Assembly (NCBI GenBank): GCA_022562395.1 | Contig: JADFPI010000007.1 | Location: 1-38,251, forward strand | DNA length: 38,251 nt | Direction of reading: 5' to 3' | Source: Patescibacteria group bacterium | GTDB taxonomy: Bacteria; Patescibacteriota; Microgenomatia; UBA8517 | In this document: piece after piece, positions 28,929-37,147 of the stretch | Position numbering within the stretch: position 1 is the first letter of the stretch | Layout: each line of letters begins with the position of its first letter | Made by a program: the position numbers and the translations under genes | Notes under the pieces: generated by a model | Databases searched by the model: none | Told to the model about the DNA's origin: nothing | Seen by the model: only the letters and a program-made list of their open reading frames with translations

Positions 28929-28978
28929 AAGTTTATAGAAGAACCGGGCTTAAAGGTAAAGAAAGATAAAAAGTGCGC

Positions 28979-30286
28979 CTAGAAAAGCGTGGTTTGGTCG
29001 GCGGAAGCTTTTTCCTTTTTCATCTCTTCTTCCTTCCAAATCTTCACTTTTCCAAAAACTCCATCATACCCAGGCTCGATTACAATGTCTCCCGCTCGTA
29101 CCTTTTTTATCCCTTCGACTACCTTCTCATCGGCCACATTTTGCAATTCCTTTAGAGGAGTCTTGAGTAAAACATTAAACTCATTTCCGAAAGGGCCAAT
29201 CAATTGCTCGTAAGCAACCATAACTGTTTTAGTGCCTACTCCCATACCTCGAGCTTCTGCAATAATCTCTAGAAGTGGAACAAGCATCGCATAAGAAGGC
29301 CTCCTACCTTCCTTGTCCTTTATCCAACGTACACCAAATTCATCCATCTGGGACTCTGTGTCCACGTCATAAGAGGCCAAACTCTCTACCCTGCTCATTA
29401 CCCCAACCGTTAAGTTCTTGCCGCAAACTGGGCATGTAACTCCTTTCTTCCTTGTCTCTTTTGGAGAATAAACAACCTTGCATTTTCTGTGGCCCGTATA
29501 ATGATATTTTCCCTCCTCGGGATAAAACTCTAGCGTATATGCTATTTTTGAATTACCCTTGCCAACGATAGCCTCTCTTACACTTTCGTAGCTTATCTCT
29601 GGTAGTTCAAACACCGTTGCCTCACGACCCAATTTTTGCGGAGAATGTGCATCGGAAAAGGAAACAATTCTTCTTTCTTTTAGTTCCTCTATTCGCCAAT
29701 TCATTGCAGGGTCGGAAGACAGGCCTGTCTCAATTGCATAAATTGAGCCGGCCAAATCACCAAAACACTCGCTTAGGGAATCAAATCCACTCATAGAGCC
29801 GTAAAGAGAAAACCAGGGTGTCCAGGCATGGGCAGGGATTATAAGACACCTTTCGTCAACATCAAGTACTATTTGGGCAACGGTTTTGGCCGAAAGACCA
29901 ACAATCGGTCTTCCATCGGAAAGTAAATTTGCTCCCCTGGCCGCAAATTCCTTATTAATCTTCTCAACAACCTCGAAGCTAGGTGCAAAAATAAGCGTGT
30001 GAATTCTTCTTGTTTTTTCTCCCTGGGAATAAATTGAACTAACTTCGGTCGAAAGCAAGAAACGAGGTGCACCCTCACCTTCCCCTTTTACTTTGTAAGT
30101 TCCTTCCCCCGCCTCCTCCAAGTTTGCTTTGAGTTCCCGAAACCATACCGGGTGTGTCCAATCGCCAGTGGCCACAAGATCAATCCCTTTCTTTCTGGCC
30201 CACCGGCTAATCGTAGGAACAACCATCTTCGAAGATACCGCTCTTGCAAACCTAGAGTGAAGCTGTAAATCGGCAATAACTTTCAT
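28979..30286 (-). CDS. Endonuclease Q-like PHP-domain protein
   Basis: 435 aa. The PHP metal motifs are visible: ADLQLHSRFARAVSS (first His pair), ATGDWTHPVWF, STEVSSIY, IIPAHAWTPW and VSFSDAHSP. A zinc-finger-like part follows (YHYTGHRKCKVVYSP ... GVTCPVCGKNLTVGV) and then a helical C-terminal domain. This order is that of endonuclease Q, known from Thermococcales and some Bacillus, which nicks DNA 5' of deaminated bases and abasic sites. In bacteria it is uncommon outside a few groups. Older annotation may call such proteins UvrD-like or phosphoesterase. The last residues (ASADQTTLF) resemble a clamp-binding peptide (QTTLF), which would attach it to the DNA sliding clamp. Confidence 0.82.
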   Translation of the reverse strand: MKVIADLQLHSRFARAVSSKMVVPTISRWARKKGIDLVATGDWTHPVWFRELKANLEEAGEGTYKVKGEGEGAPRFLLSTEVSSIYSQGEKTRRIHTLIFAPSFEVVEKINKEFAARGANLLSDGRPIVGLSAKTVAQIVLDVDERCLIIPAHAWTPWFSLYGSMSGFDSLSECFGDLAGSIYAIETGLSSDPAMNWRIEELKERRIVSFSDAHSPQKLGREATVFELPEISYESVREAIVGKGNSKIAYTLEFYPEEGKYHYTGHRKCKVVYSPKETRKKGVTCPVCGKNLTVGVMSRVESLASYDVDTESQMDEFGVRWIKDKEGRRPSYAMLVPLLEIIAEARGMGVGTKTVMVAYEQLIGPFGNEFNVLLKTPLKELQNVADEKVVEGIKKVRAGDIVIEPGYDGVFGKVKIWKEEEMKKEKASADQTTLF

Positions 30287-30294
30287 TGGGGCAC

Positions 30295-30300
30295 ATTATA
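30295..30300 (-). promoter_or_regulatory. -10 box of the EndoQ-like gene
   Basis: TATAAT on minus (30300-30295), ending 8 nt before the ATG at 30286. No clear -35. Confidence 0.6.
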
Positions 30301-30339
30301 TACCAATTTCGCTTAGTTTTCATTTAAAAATGAGGCATA

Positions 30340-30406
30340 CCTGCCCGCAATCGGCTTAAACGATAGCTTTTGCAGGCGGGTACGAATACCTGGCTGCGCA
30401 GGCAGG
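30340..30406. repeat. Intergenic palindromic repeats (CCTGCCCGC / GCAGGCGGG)
   Basis: CCTGCCCGCAA (30340-30350) pairs imperfectly with TTGCAGGCGGG (30370-30380). A second palindrome, CCTGGCTGCGCAGGCAGG, follows at 30389-30406. They occupy the gap between the Ca2+ exchanger stop and the EndoQ promoter; no gene is seen there. Confidence 0.6.
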
Positions 30407-30441
30407 CCTTAATGCAAATTCGGGTAGTATGAGCATACCCC

Positions 30442-31413
30442 TTAGGTTAACTGGACTACAAGAAATGCGACATAAAGCAAAATAAGTACTACTCCCTCAC
30501 GCCTGTCCAATCTGTGTTTACTCCTAATGAATTGCCAAAAAGTAAGATAGATAACTACAAACGCCGCTGCTGCAAAAAAATATTTGTTTGTGTCAATAAT
30601 CTCTATCGGATGAATAACAGCGACCAAACCTAAGACCAAAGTAGAGTTGGCAATAGTTGAACCCAAAAGATTTCCGAAGAACATCGAGGGCTCGTGTTCT
30701 TTTATTGATCGAAAAGAAAAAGCAAGTTCGGGCAAAGAAGTGCCCACGGCTATAATAATAAGACCTATTACAAAAAGGGGTATATTGAAAGAGGTTGCAA
30801 GGGCCGAAGAAAGCTTTACTATCGCGTTGGCCGAGAACAGAAGGACGGCGATACCTACAAAAAGCCTCCCAAATTCTCTCTTTTTTTCGGTATCAATATT
30901 ATAAAACTTTCGAACAAAACGATAAATAAAATTTTCTTGCTTCTGTTCTTCTCCAATTTGTATAAACCTGGCTCTAAAAAAACTTGAGGCATAAGCAAAA
31001 TAAACAGCTAAAAGAATTAAGCCATCTACCCTGCTTAGCTTAGTGTCTAAAACTAAAATGAGCGGTAGGACTCCTGCCGCTAAGGCAATCCAAACGTCGC
31101 GCTTTAAGTAAGTTCCATGAACTCTTATTCTGCCAACAACCAGCGCTGTAACTCCGGCGACGAGAGAGATATTGGCGATATTTGAACCAATCACCACTCC
31201 CAAGGCTAGATTTGGCTTTCCCTCAATTGCCGAAGTTATCCCGACAAAAAGCTCGGGGAATGAAGTACCGAGGGCTAAAATAAGCGCAGAAATAGTAAAT
31301 GCTGCCGTTTTTGAATCCTTGCTAATTCTTCTTATGGCGACAATTACCCAGTCGGCGCTTTTTATAAGGAAAAGAGAAAATATGATGATTAAGAGAATTG
31401 ATCCGCCTATCAT
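30442..31413 (-). CDS. Ca2+/Na+ antiporter (CaCA family, YrbG-like)
   Basis: 323 aa with about ten helices in two homologous halves. Each half has the alpha repeat: ALGTSFPELFVGITSAIEG..NLALGVVIGSNIANI and AVGTSLPELAFSFRSIKEHEPSMFFGNLLGSTIANS. The acidic residue in 'TS.PEL' and the 'GS..AN' motif bind the cation. It is coupled by an ATGA overlap to a P-type Ca2+-type ATPase, so the two presumably export calcium or a similar cation together. Confidence 0.92.
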   Translation of the reverse strand: MIGGSILLIIIFSLFLIKSADWVIVAIRRISKDSKTAAFTISALILALGTSFPELFVGITSAIEGKPNLALGVVIGSNIANISLVAGVTALVVGRIRVHGTYLKRDVWIALAAGVLPLILVLDTKLSRVDGLILLAVYFAYASSFFRARFIQIGEEQKQENFIYRFVRKFYNIDTEKKREFGRLFVGIAVLLFSANAIVKLSSALATSFNIPLFVIGLIIIAVGTSLPELAFSFRSIKEHEPSMFFGNLLGSTIANSTLVLGLVAVIHPIEIIDTNKYFFAAAAFVVIYLTFWQFIRSKHRLDRREGVVLILLYVAFLVVQLT

Positions 31414-33923
31414 GAAATTTCCAAATCTTTTGCCAGCCTTTTTCTAAATACCACCTTGGCAGCTTCAATTAGTACAAACATGACAAGCGCCGCTGTAAAA
31501 ACATAAAGCCAATGCAGGGCACTTAACTCAACTGTCCCAAAAAATCCCCTGGCTTTTTCAAATATAAAGGGTGTAACTTGTAAGGCCAGTCCACCTACGA
31601 CTGCGACATTTAGCCAAGGATTCGCCAGAGGATTTTCTACCCAAAAAGGCTGGCGCAGCGTCCTAACAGAAAATACGTAAACCAACGAATTCATCCCCAG
31701 TGTGGCGAAGGCAATCGACCGAGCGAGTAAAAGGTCGCCGGTAGTTTTGTAAAAGTATACAAAAAGGGCTAACGCTATCAGCCCGCCGGAGACAGAAACA
31801 ATCAAAATTAAACTTCTTACCCAAGAAGCAACGAGGGGTTCGCTAGGGTCTCGAGGAGGCCTCTTCATAAGACCCGGCCGCTTGGGGTCTACGGTCAGGG
31901 CTAGATGTGGAAAGCCGTCTGATACCAAGTTTATCCATAAAATCTGGGCCGCGGTAACAGGTAAGGGAAGACCCAAAAGAATGCTCCCGATAACGGCGAC
32001 TATTTCCGCGAAAGCATCGCTCATCAGATAAAGAATAATTTTTCTGATATTGTCAAAGATTCCCCTTCCCTCCTCGATGGCGGCGACAATCGTTTCAAAG
32101 CTTGAGTCAAGAAGGACGAGGTCTGCGGCTTCCTTAGCCACGTCGGTTGCATCTCCTACAACAATTCCTATATCCGCGCGCCTCAGAGCCGGCGCATCAT
32201 TCACCCCGTCTCCCATCATGGCAACTGTTTCTCCGTTTATCTTTAGGGCCTCGATGATTTTAAGCTTTTGCTGCGGCCGTGTTCTTGCAAAAAGCATTAT
32301 GCTATCTTTTTGTCCGGACTTTCTTTGTTTTAGTTTTTCTGCCACCTCGGAAACTGTCAACTTCTCAAGGTTTTCCCCCAAAACAATGTTTTCTTTTTTT
32401 ACTTCCATTCCCAGCTCCTTCATTACAAAAACGGCAGTTTGGGCATAGTCTCCAGTAATGACCATAATATTAATACCCGCCTTCCTTGTCTGCGCCAATG
32501 CTTCGCGAACCCCGGCTCTTACGGGGTCTGAAAAAACCAATAAACCAACCCAAGAAAGGTCTTCGACTATGTGTTTTTTAGACAGTTTTCTGACAGACAC
32601 GGGTGCTTCTTTTTTTGCCATACCTATTACTCTTTTCCCCTCACCGGTCAACTCTCTAATCTCTTTTTGTAATTTAATCTTCTGGTTATCTTCCATATTC
32701 GACCATTCGAGAAGAAGCTCGGGTGCTCCGTTTACTAAAATCAAATTTCCGCCAGCTGGTGTATCACCCCCACCCTTATTGAGGCTCGCAAAAAAGCGGT
32801 TCTGGGGAGCAAAAGGAATGCTGTCGAGGCGAACATGTTTGCGTTTCAGATGACCAATCTCGATTCCAATTTTCTCTTTCGCCCATTCAAGCGCTTGCTC
32901 CATTACCGGGTCGTCGCTTGTAAGAAATACCTGCTTTGCAACTTCCTGCCTATCGCCCAAAACCTCTACAACTTTTAATTTCCCATGGGTCAAGGTGCCA
33001 GTTTTGTCTACACAAATTGTAGTTACTCCCCCTAAGGTTTCCGCGGAAACGAGGTTTCTTACCAAACCGCGTCTCTTCAATATCCGCTGCATTCCTATTG
33101 CCAAAACAACGGTTAGAGCGACCAAAAGGCCTTCGGGAATAGCCGAAACAGCCAAGGCTACCGCGGTGGTAAATATGTCCACAATTTCTTTTCCAGTGAG
33201 CAGTCCTACTACAAAAACAAACCCCGTGAGCCCTAATACCAGCAAGGACAGCCGACGGCTAAATGTCCCCAACTGCCTTTTTAGGGGAGTGTCCTCGACG
33301 GGCTCTTGAATCTGCTCTGCAATTTTGCCGATTTGAGTTTTTGCTCCAGTTTCCTGCACCAAGAACCTACCTTGCCCAAACGAAACTATCGTTCCCATAT
33401 AAACCTCACCGCCACTGTTCTTTTTTACGGGCACTGATTCACCGGTCAATATTGCTTCAGAAACAGAAAGCCTGCTTGCCTCAATAAGTTTTCCGTCAGC
33501 CGGAATTTTGTCTCCCTGATAAAGAACCACCACGTCTCCGGGCACGATCGCTTCCAAATTTATCTGTCTCAATTTGCCGTCTCTAATCACTCTTGCTTTG
33601 GGGTGAACAAGCTCTTTTAATGCGTAGAGTGCACGACCAGCCTTTCTTTCTTGTAGAAACCCAAGGATTGTATTTATAAATACGGCAAAAAATATTATCA
33701 CGGCATCAGAGGACTCTCTCAAAAAAAGCGTAATTGCCCCGGCAACAACCAATACATAAACAAGCGGACTTTTGAGTTGAGAGGCAAATATATAAAAATC
33801 GCTTGGGGGCGGCTTTTCCGGCAACTTATTAGGGCCAAATCTTTCAAGTCGCCTTTTAGCCTCTTTTGAAGTCAAACCACCTAAAGCTTCGCTACGTGGT
33901 GAACCCATATCCTCAGCAGGCAT
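31410..33923 (-). CDS. P2-type cation-transporting ATPase (Ca2+-ATPase-like)
   Basis: 837 aa. N-terminal cation-ATPase domain (GLTSKEAKRRLERFGPNKLPE), TGES (160-163), the PEGL loop in helix 4 (AIPEGLL, 263-267), the phosphorylation site DKTGTLT (D306), and the hinge MMGDGVNDAPALRRADIGI. Membrane helices 5-10 follow. The AIPEGL and later helices fit type P2A pumps (SERCA/PMR1-like), which move Ca2+ or Mn2+ outward. The gene overlaps the exchanger by 4 nt and lies 27 nt after the DNA ligase. Confidence 0.92.
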   Translation of the reverse strand: MPAEDMGSPRSEALGGLTSKEAKRRLERFGPNKLPEKPPPSDFYIFASQLKSPLVYVLVVAGAITLFLRESSDAVIIFFAVFINTILGFLQERKAGRALYALKELVHPKARVIRDGKLRQINLEAIVPGDVVVLYQGDKIPADGKLIEASRLSVSEAILTGESVPVKKNSGGEVYMGTIVSFGQGRFLVQETGAKTQIGKIAEQIQEPVEDTPLKRQLGTFSRRLSLLVLGLTGFVFVVGLLTGKEIVDIFTTAVALAVSAIPEGLLVALTVVLAIGMQRILKRRGLVRNLVSAETLGGVTTICVDKTGTLTHGKLKVVEVLGDRQEVAKQVFLTSDDPVMEQALEWAKEKIGIEIGHLKRKHVRLDSIPFAPQNRFFASLNKGGGDTPAGGNLILVNGAPELLLEWSNMEDNQKIKLQKEIRELTGEGKRVIGMAKKEAPVSVRKLSKKHIVEDLSWVGLLVFSDPVRAGVREALAQTRKAGINIMVITGDYAQTAVFVMKELGMEVKKENIVLGENLEKLTVSEVAEKLKQRKSGQKDSIMLFARTRPQQKLKIIEALKINGETVAMMGDGVNDAPALRRADIGIVVGDATDVAKEAADLVLLDSSFETIVAAIEEGRGIFDNIRKIILYLMSDAFAEIVAVIGSILLGLPLPVTAAQILWINLVSDGFPHLALTVDPKRPGLMKRPPRDPSEPLVASWVRSLILIVSVSGGLIALALFVYFYKTTGDLLLARSIAFATLGMNSLVYVFSVRTLRQPFWVENPLANPWLNVAVVGGLALQVTPFIFEKARGFFGTVELSALHWLYVFTAALVMFVLIEAAKVVFRKRLAKDLEIS

Positions 33924-33950
33924 AACAATATGCTATCACAAAAAAGCTTA

Positions 33951-35687
33951 CTAATTCTGTAATTTGAAGAGTCTTTTAACCTCGGAGAGTGTGGTAGCTT
34001 GATTAACTGACTTGTCATCACGGAATTTAATAAGTCGAGGGAATCTTAGGGCAAAACCGGCTGTGTGAGTTGGACTTTTGGTAATCTCGTCTGCCGCAAT
34101 TTCTACAACCAATGAAGGAGTAACCCAGGTGTCAGGCTCCAAATTTTTGTGAACTACAAATTCTTTTGGTTTTTTGCCAACCTCTATCCTCTTGAGTCTT
34201 TTTTTCAGTTCTCTGAACTGTTCGTCGGTTAAACCGGTTCCAACTTTTGTAACTGTCTTAATCTGGTCTTTTTCTCTCACGCCTACTAGAAATTGCCCTA
34301 CTCCAAATTCTGCCCTCCTCCCCCGCCCGGCAGAATAACCCATTACAACACAATCTATTGTATCTGCGAGTTTTGCATGTGCTTTTTCTTTCTCTTTCAT
34401 CTTCACCCAGCGCCAGCCGGTTCTTCCGGGAACATAACGGCTATCTGCCCGCTTAATAATTATTCCTTCTAACCCTTCTTTTACCTCGCGCAACATCTCC
34501 TTGGCTATAACCGAGGCATCTTTTGTTAACTGGTAGTCGACGACTTGAAAAACTCTTGAGTCTTTTACTGTTTTGGCAAGTTCTTTTCTTCTTTCAATAT
34601 AAGTTTTTCCCATAAAGTTTTTTCCGTCTTTGAATAAAATATCGAAAACATAAAACTTAATGGCTATTTTCCTCGCCGTTTCTTCAATTTCGTGCTTTCT
34701 GCGCCTTGTCATTGTTGTTTGAAAATTAGCCAGCGCTCTCGTTTTTTCATCCAGACCAACGGCTTCGGTATCTAAAATTACCTCACTAGCACTAATGAAA
34801 CTCCCTATTTTGGCAAGCTCAGGAAACATCCAAGAAGTCTCATTCATATTCCTTGTAAAAGCCTTAACGAAACCCGCCTCGCCTCGGCTCGCCTTCGCGA
34901 GTCGAGGCGGACCCTTTCTGTAGTGAATTTGAATGCGCAAGCCGTCGAACTTGGGCTCTACTCCAACTTGCCCCATTTTCTTAATCATTTCGGCTGGAGA
35001 TTTTAGCCTCTGGGCCAACATAGGAAGAACTGGCACCCCAACAACAGGCAAAGTATCTTTGGTTGCCTTACTTACTCCAAGTTGCTTAACTTTTTTAGCC
35101 AAAAGCCCAACGTCCGGTAAAACAAAATAAGCTGTCTCTAGCTTGCCTCTTAGACTTTTGTCTCCCTTCTTCATCCAACTTAGAGCGTCTATAACGGTTT
35201 TGTCGGAAAAACCCAATCGAAGCTTACCAATTGGAATTCGGGCCACGAAACGAACACTTAAGGGGTCAAGTTCGGACAAAAGTTTAGCCATTGCTTTTAC
35301 TTTCCTATCCTGGCTCCCTTCTCCCTCATCCTTGGCAACTTTAAAAAGCCTATCGTAAACCTCTGCCACACCTAAACCCTTTCCGCGTCCTGTAGCCAAT
35401 GAGGCCGCAACATCACCCAAATCTCCCTTTTTCTTGTAAATTGCTTTCACTTTTTTAGCATCTCGTGAATATGCCTTGGCGATTACCCGAACCATCATGC
35501 GTTCTGCCAAATTGAAAACTATTCCCTCATAGCTTGGTCCAAGCGAGCCAAGAAGAAGATAAACGGTTTTGTCAATCTCACCTTTATCGGTTTTTTTAAA
35601 AAGTTCAGCCAGAATTTTCGTAATTTCAATTCGTGAGGAGGTTTTTTCTAGTTGTTCTAAATAATTGGAAAGCTCGCTAAACTTCAT
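33951..35687 (-). CDS. lig: Archaeal-type ATP-dependent DNA ligase
   Basis: 578 aa from ATG 35687 (MKFSELSNYLEQLEK), the usual beginning of archaeal ligase I; the track start adds a non-family extension. An N-terminal helical DNA-binding domain is followed by the nucleotidyl-transferase domain with the AMP-accepting Lys in EPKFDGLR, motif III FYVFDILF, motif IV EGLEGIIIKR and motif V near WRWVKMK, then an OB domain. Most bacteria use NAD+ ligase instead; this form occurs in several CPR lineages. Residues PPRLAKASRGEAG just after motif I are encoded by a two-stem palindrome (34874-34910) and are extra to the family. Confidence 0.93.
   Translation of the reverse strand: MKFSELSNYLEQLEKTSSRIEITKILAELFKKTDKGEIDKTVYLLLGSLGPSYEGIVFNLAERMMVRVIAKAYSRDAKKVKAIYKKKGDLGDVAASLATGRGKGLGVAEVYDRLFKVAKDEGEGSQDRKVKAMAKLLSELDPLSVRFVARIPIGKLRLGFSDKTVIDALSWMKKGDKSLRGKLETAYFVLPDVGLLAKKVKQLGVSKATKDTLPVVGVPVLPMLAQRLKSPAEMIKKMGQVGVEPKFDGLRIQIHYRKGPPRLAKASRGEAGFVKAFTRNMNETSWMFPELAKIGSFISASEVILDTEAVGLDEKTRALANFQTTMTRRRKHEIEETARKIAIKFYVFDILFKDGKNFMGKTYIERRKELAKTVKDSRVFQVVDYQLTKDASVIAKEMLREVKEGLEGIIIKRADSRYVPGRTGWRWVKMKEKEKAHAKLADTIDCVVMGYSAGRGRRAEFGVGQFLVGVREKDQIKTVTKVGTGLTDEQFRELKKRLKRIEVGKKPKEFVVHKNLEPDTWVTPSLVVEIAADEITKSPTHTAGFALRFPRLIKFRDDKSVNQATTLSEVKRLFKLQN
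34874..34910. repeat. Two-stem palindromic insertion inside the DNA ligase gene
   Basis: Outer arms CCGCCTCG/CGAGGCGG and inner arms CTCGC/GCGAG around loop CTTC. It is in frame and codes for about twelve residues between the two strands following ligase motif I. Confidence 0.7.
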
Positions 35688-35733
35688 GCCGAACCTATTA
35701 TACCCCTGCTTGCTGAAAATTTGCTCTACAACT

Positions 35734-35937
35734 TCAGGTTTTCTGGCTAAGATACGTGGAGAAAAAAAGGTAGGCAAAAATCACCACGACAATAAAAATA
35801 AGGCCAAAAAAGATACTTATAAATCCATTGGACTCCTCATGCATTACTTTATTTAAACCGTCTCCAACCAAAGTAAGTCCAAAAAGAGACGGCAAAACTA
35901 AAATCATATATAGAAACTGAGGGTCTGTAGGCACCAT
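35734..35937 (-). CDS. Small two-helix membrane protein, 67 aa
   Basis: Two membrane segments (FLYMILVLPSLFGLTLVG and FISIFFGLIFIVVVIFAYLFF) joined by a short acidic loop (DGLNKVMHEESNG). No family. It lies between fic (3-nt gap) and lig, on the same strand, so it is likely part of their transcript. Confidence 0.6.
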   Translation of the reverse strand: MVPTDPQFLYMILVLPSLFGLTLVGDGLNKVMHEESNGFISIFFGLIFIVVVIFAYLFFSTYLSQKT

Positions 35938-35940
35938 AGT

Positions 35941-37002
35941 CTATTTTACAATTAAATAACGCGCTGCTTTTGTTCTTCCCTCTTTTTTGATTATACCTTT
36001 TTCAATTAGTCCTTTCAGGTCTCTTAAAATTGTATCCTCCGAAACCATGGGGAGAACCTTGGCCAAGTCTTGCATGGCGGTTATTCCTTTTTCTGAAAGA
36101 TACTCCACCAATTTCATCTGACGCTGGGTCAGGGCAATTTGTTCTCCAATTCTTGTTTTTAATCTCGAATCTATTGAGAGTTTTCTTACTGCTTCTTTTA
36201 TCTTTGTAAGCTCGACTGCGACCACTTCGGTGAAATATTCAAGCCAAAAAGTTAAGTCTCTTTTGGCAATATTGGGAGACTGCTTGTCTACCTTGGCTAA
36301 AGCATTGTAATAGCTTGCTAAATCGTAATCAAAGTGCTCCTCGAGAGCAAAAAATCGCTTGATATCGTAATTTTCTCTAAGCAAAATCAGGTTTGCAAAA
36401 GCACGAGCCGCTCTTCCGTTCCCCTCAACAAACGGGTGAATTGCCACTAGAATATAATGGGCAATTCCAGCAAGAAGAATCGGATGAATATCACCTGCCT
36501 CCTCGCTATTTAACCACTCAAAAAAATCCTCCAAAAGATACGACACCTCCACCGCCGGAGGAGGCCTGAGAATCACCTCCCCTTTCCCCTCTTCCCGAAT
36601 AATAACTTGCGTTTTCCTTACAATTCCAACTTTGTCTTCGGATACTATCTTTTCAACAGTTGCCCTGTGTATATCCATTAGCATTTCCAATTCATAGCCC
36701 CCTCTTTTTTGGGCAAATTCATCCAAAAGCACAACCACATTCCTATAGTTGATAACCTCTTGAATGTCTCTAGATTTTCCGACAACTTCCTCGCCTTCTA
36801 AGAGCTTTTTAGTTTGAGAAAGGCTTAGGTCGTTTCCTTCTATGTGGGTTCCGTGGTGGACTGTTCTGGCAACTGCGTCGGATTGAAATTCCTTTTCAAA
36901 AGCGGGCACTAAGGGTGCATTTTCAATTACCTCTTTTGCAGCCTCAATCCTACCTATATTTTTCAAGATCTTGTTGGATATATTAAACTTCGGCTGGTAC
37001 AT
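35941..37002 (-). CDS. Fic-domain protein with C-terminal winged helix
   Basis: 353 aa from ATG 37002, chosen because an extended -10 box (TGGTATACT) ends 6 nt before it; the track start at 37029 lies upstream of that promoter. An N-terminal segment (VHHGTHIEGNDLSLSQ) resembles the inhibitory helix of class II Fic proteins. The Fic core has the full HPFVEGNGRAAR motif, so AMP transfer is possible. The C-terminal 80 residues (QMKLVEYLSEKGITAMQDLAKVLPMVSEDTILRDLKGLIEKGIIKKEG) form a winged helix, as in many Fic-HTH proteins that target own regulators. Chromosomal, without an obvious antitoxin gene. Confidence 0.92.
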   Translation of the reverse strand: MYQPKFNISNKILKNIGRIEAAKEVIENAPLVPAFEKEFQSDAVARTVHHGTHIEGNDLSLSQTKKLLEGEEVVGKSRDIQEVINYRNVVVLLDEFAQKRGGYELEMLMDIHRATVEKIVSEDKVGIVRKTQVIIREEGKGEVILRPPPAVEVSYLLEDFFEWLNSEEAGDIHPILLAGIAHYILVAIHPFVEGNGRAARAFANLILLRENYDIKRFFALEEHFDYDLASYYNALAKVDKQSPNIAKRDLTFWLEYFTEVVAVELTKIKEAVRKLSIDSRLKTRIGEQIALTQRQMKLVEYLSEKGITAMQDLAKVLPMVSEDTILRDLKGLIEKGIIKKEGRTKAARYLIVK

Positions 37003-37008
37003 AACCAA

Positions 37009-37014
37009 AGTATA
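37009..37014 (-). promoter_or_regulatory. Extended -10 promoter of fic
   Basis: TGGTATACT on the minus strand; the hexamer TATACT (37014-37009) ends 6 nt before ATG 37002. Leaderless. Confidence 0.6.
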
Positions 37015-37059
37015 CCACTTTTTCTGCAAACTTTGCGGAAAAAACTATTTTGAGTGTAG

Positions 37060-37147
37060 CGAAAAACAAGCTCTGCTTATTTCGAATTTACGAGAAACAA
37101 GCTCTGCTTATTTCGAATTTACGAGAAACAAGCTCTGCTTATTTTGT
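37060..37147. repeat. 31-bp tandem repeat, 2.8 copies
   Basis: Units start at 37060, 37091 and 37122, each containing AACAAGCTCTGCTTATTTCG. The unit has an internal AAGC-TCT-GCTT palindrome and a TTCGAA. The array lies between fic and nnrD and reaches over the nnrD stop codon. Confidence 0.85.

Noticed and set aside
36544-36570. Palindromic insertion in fic (CCTCC...GGAGG)
   Set aside because: The encoded RPPPAVEV matches the normal 'RPPPPEEV' segment of Fic proteins, so it is native sequence.
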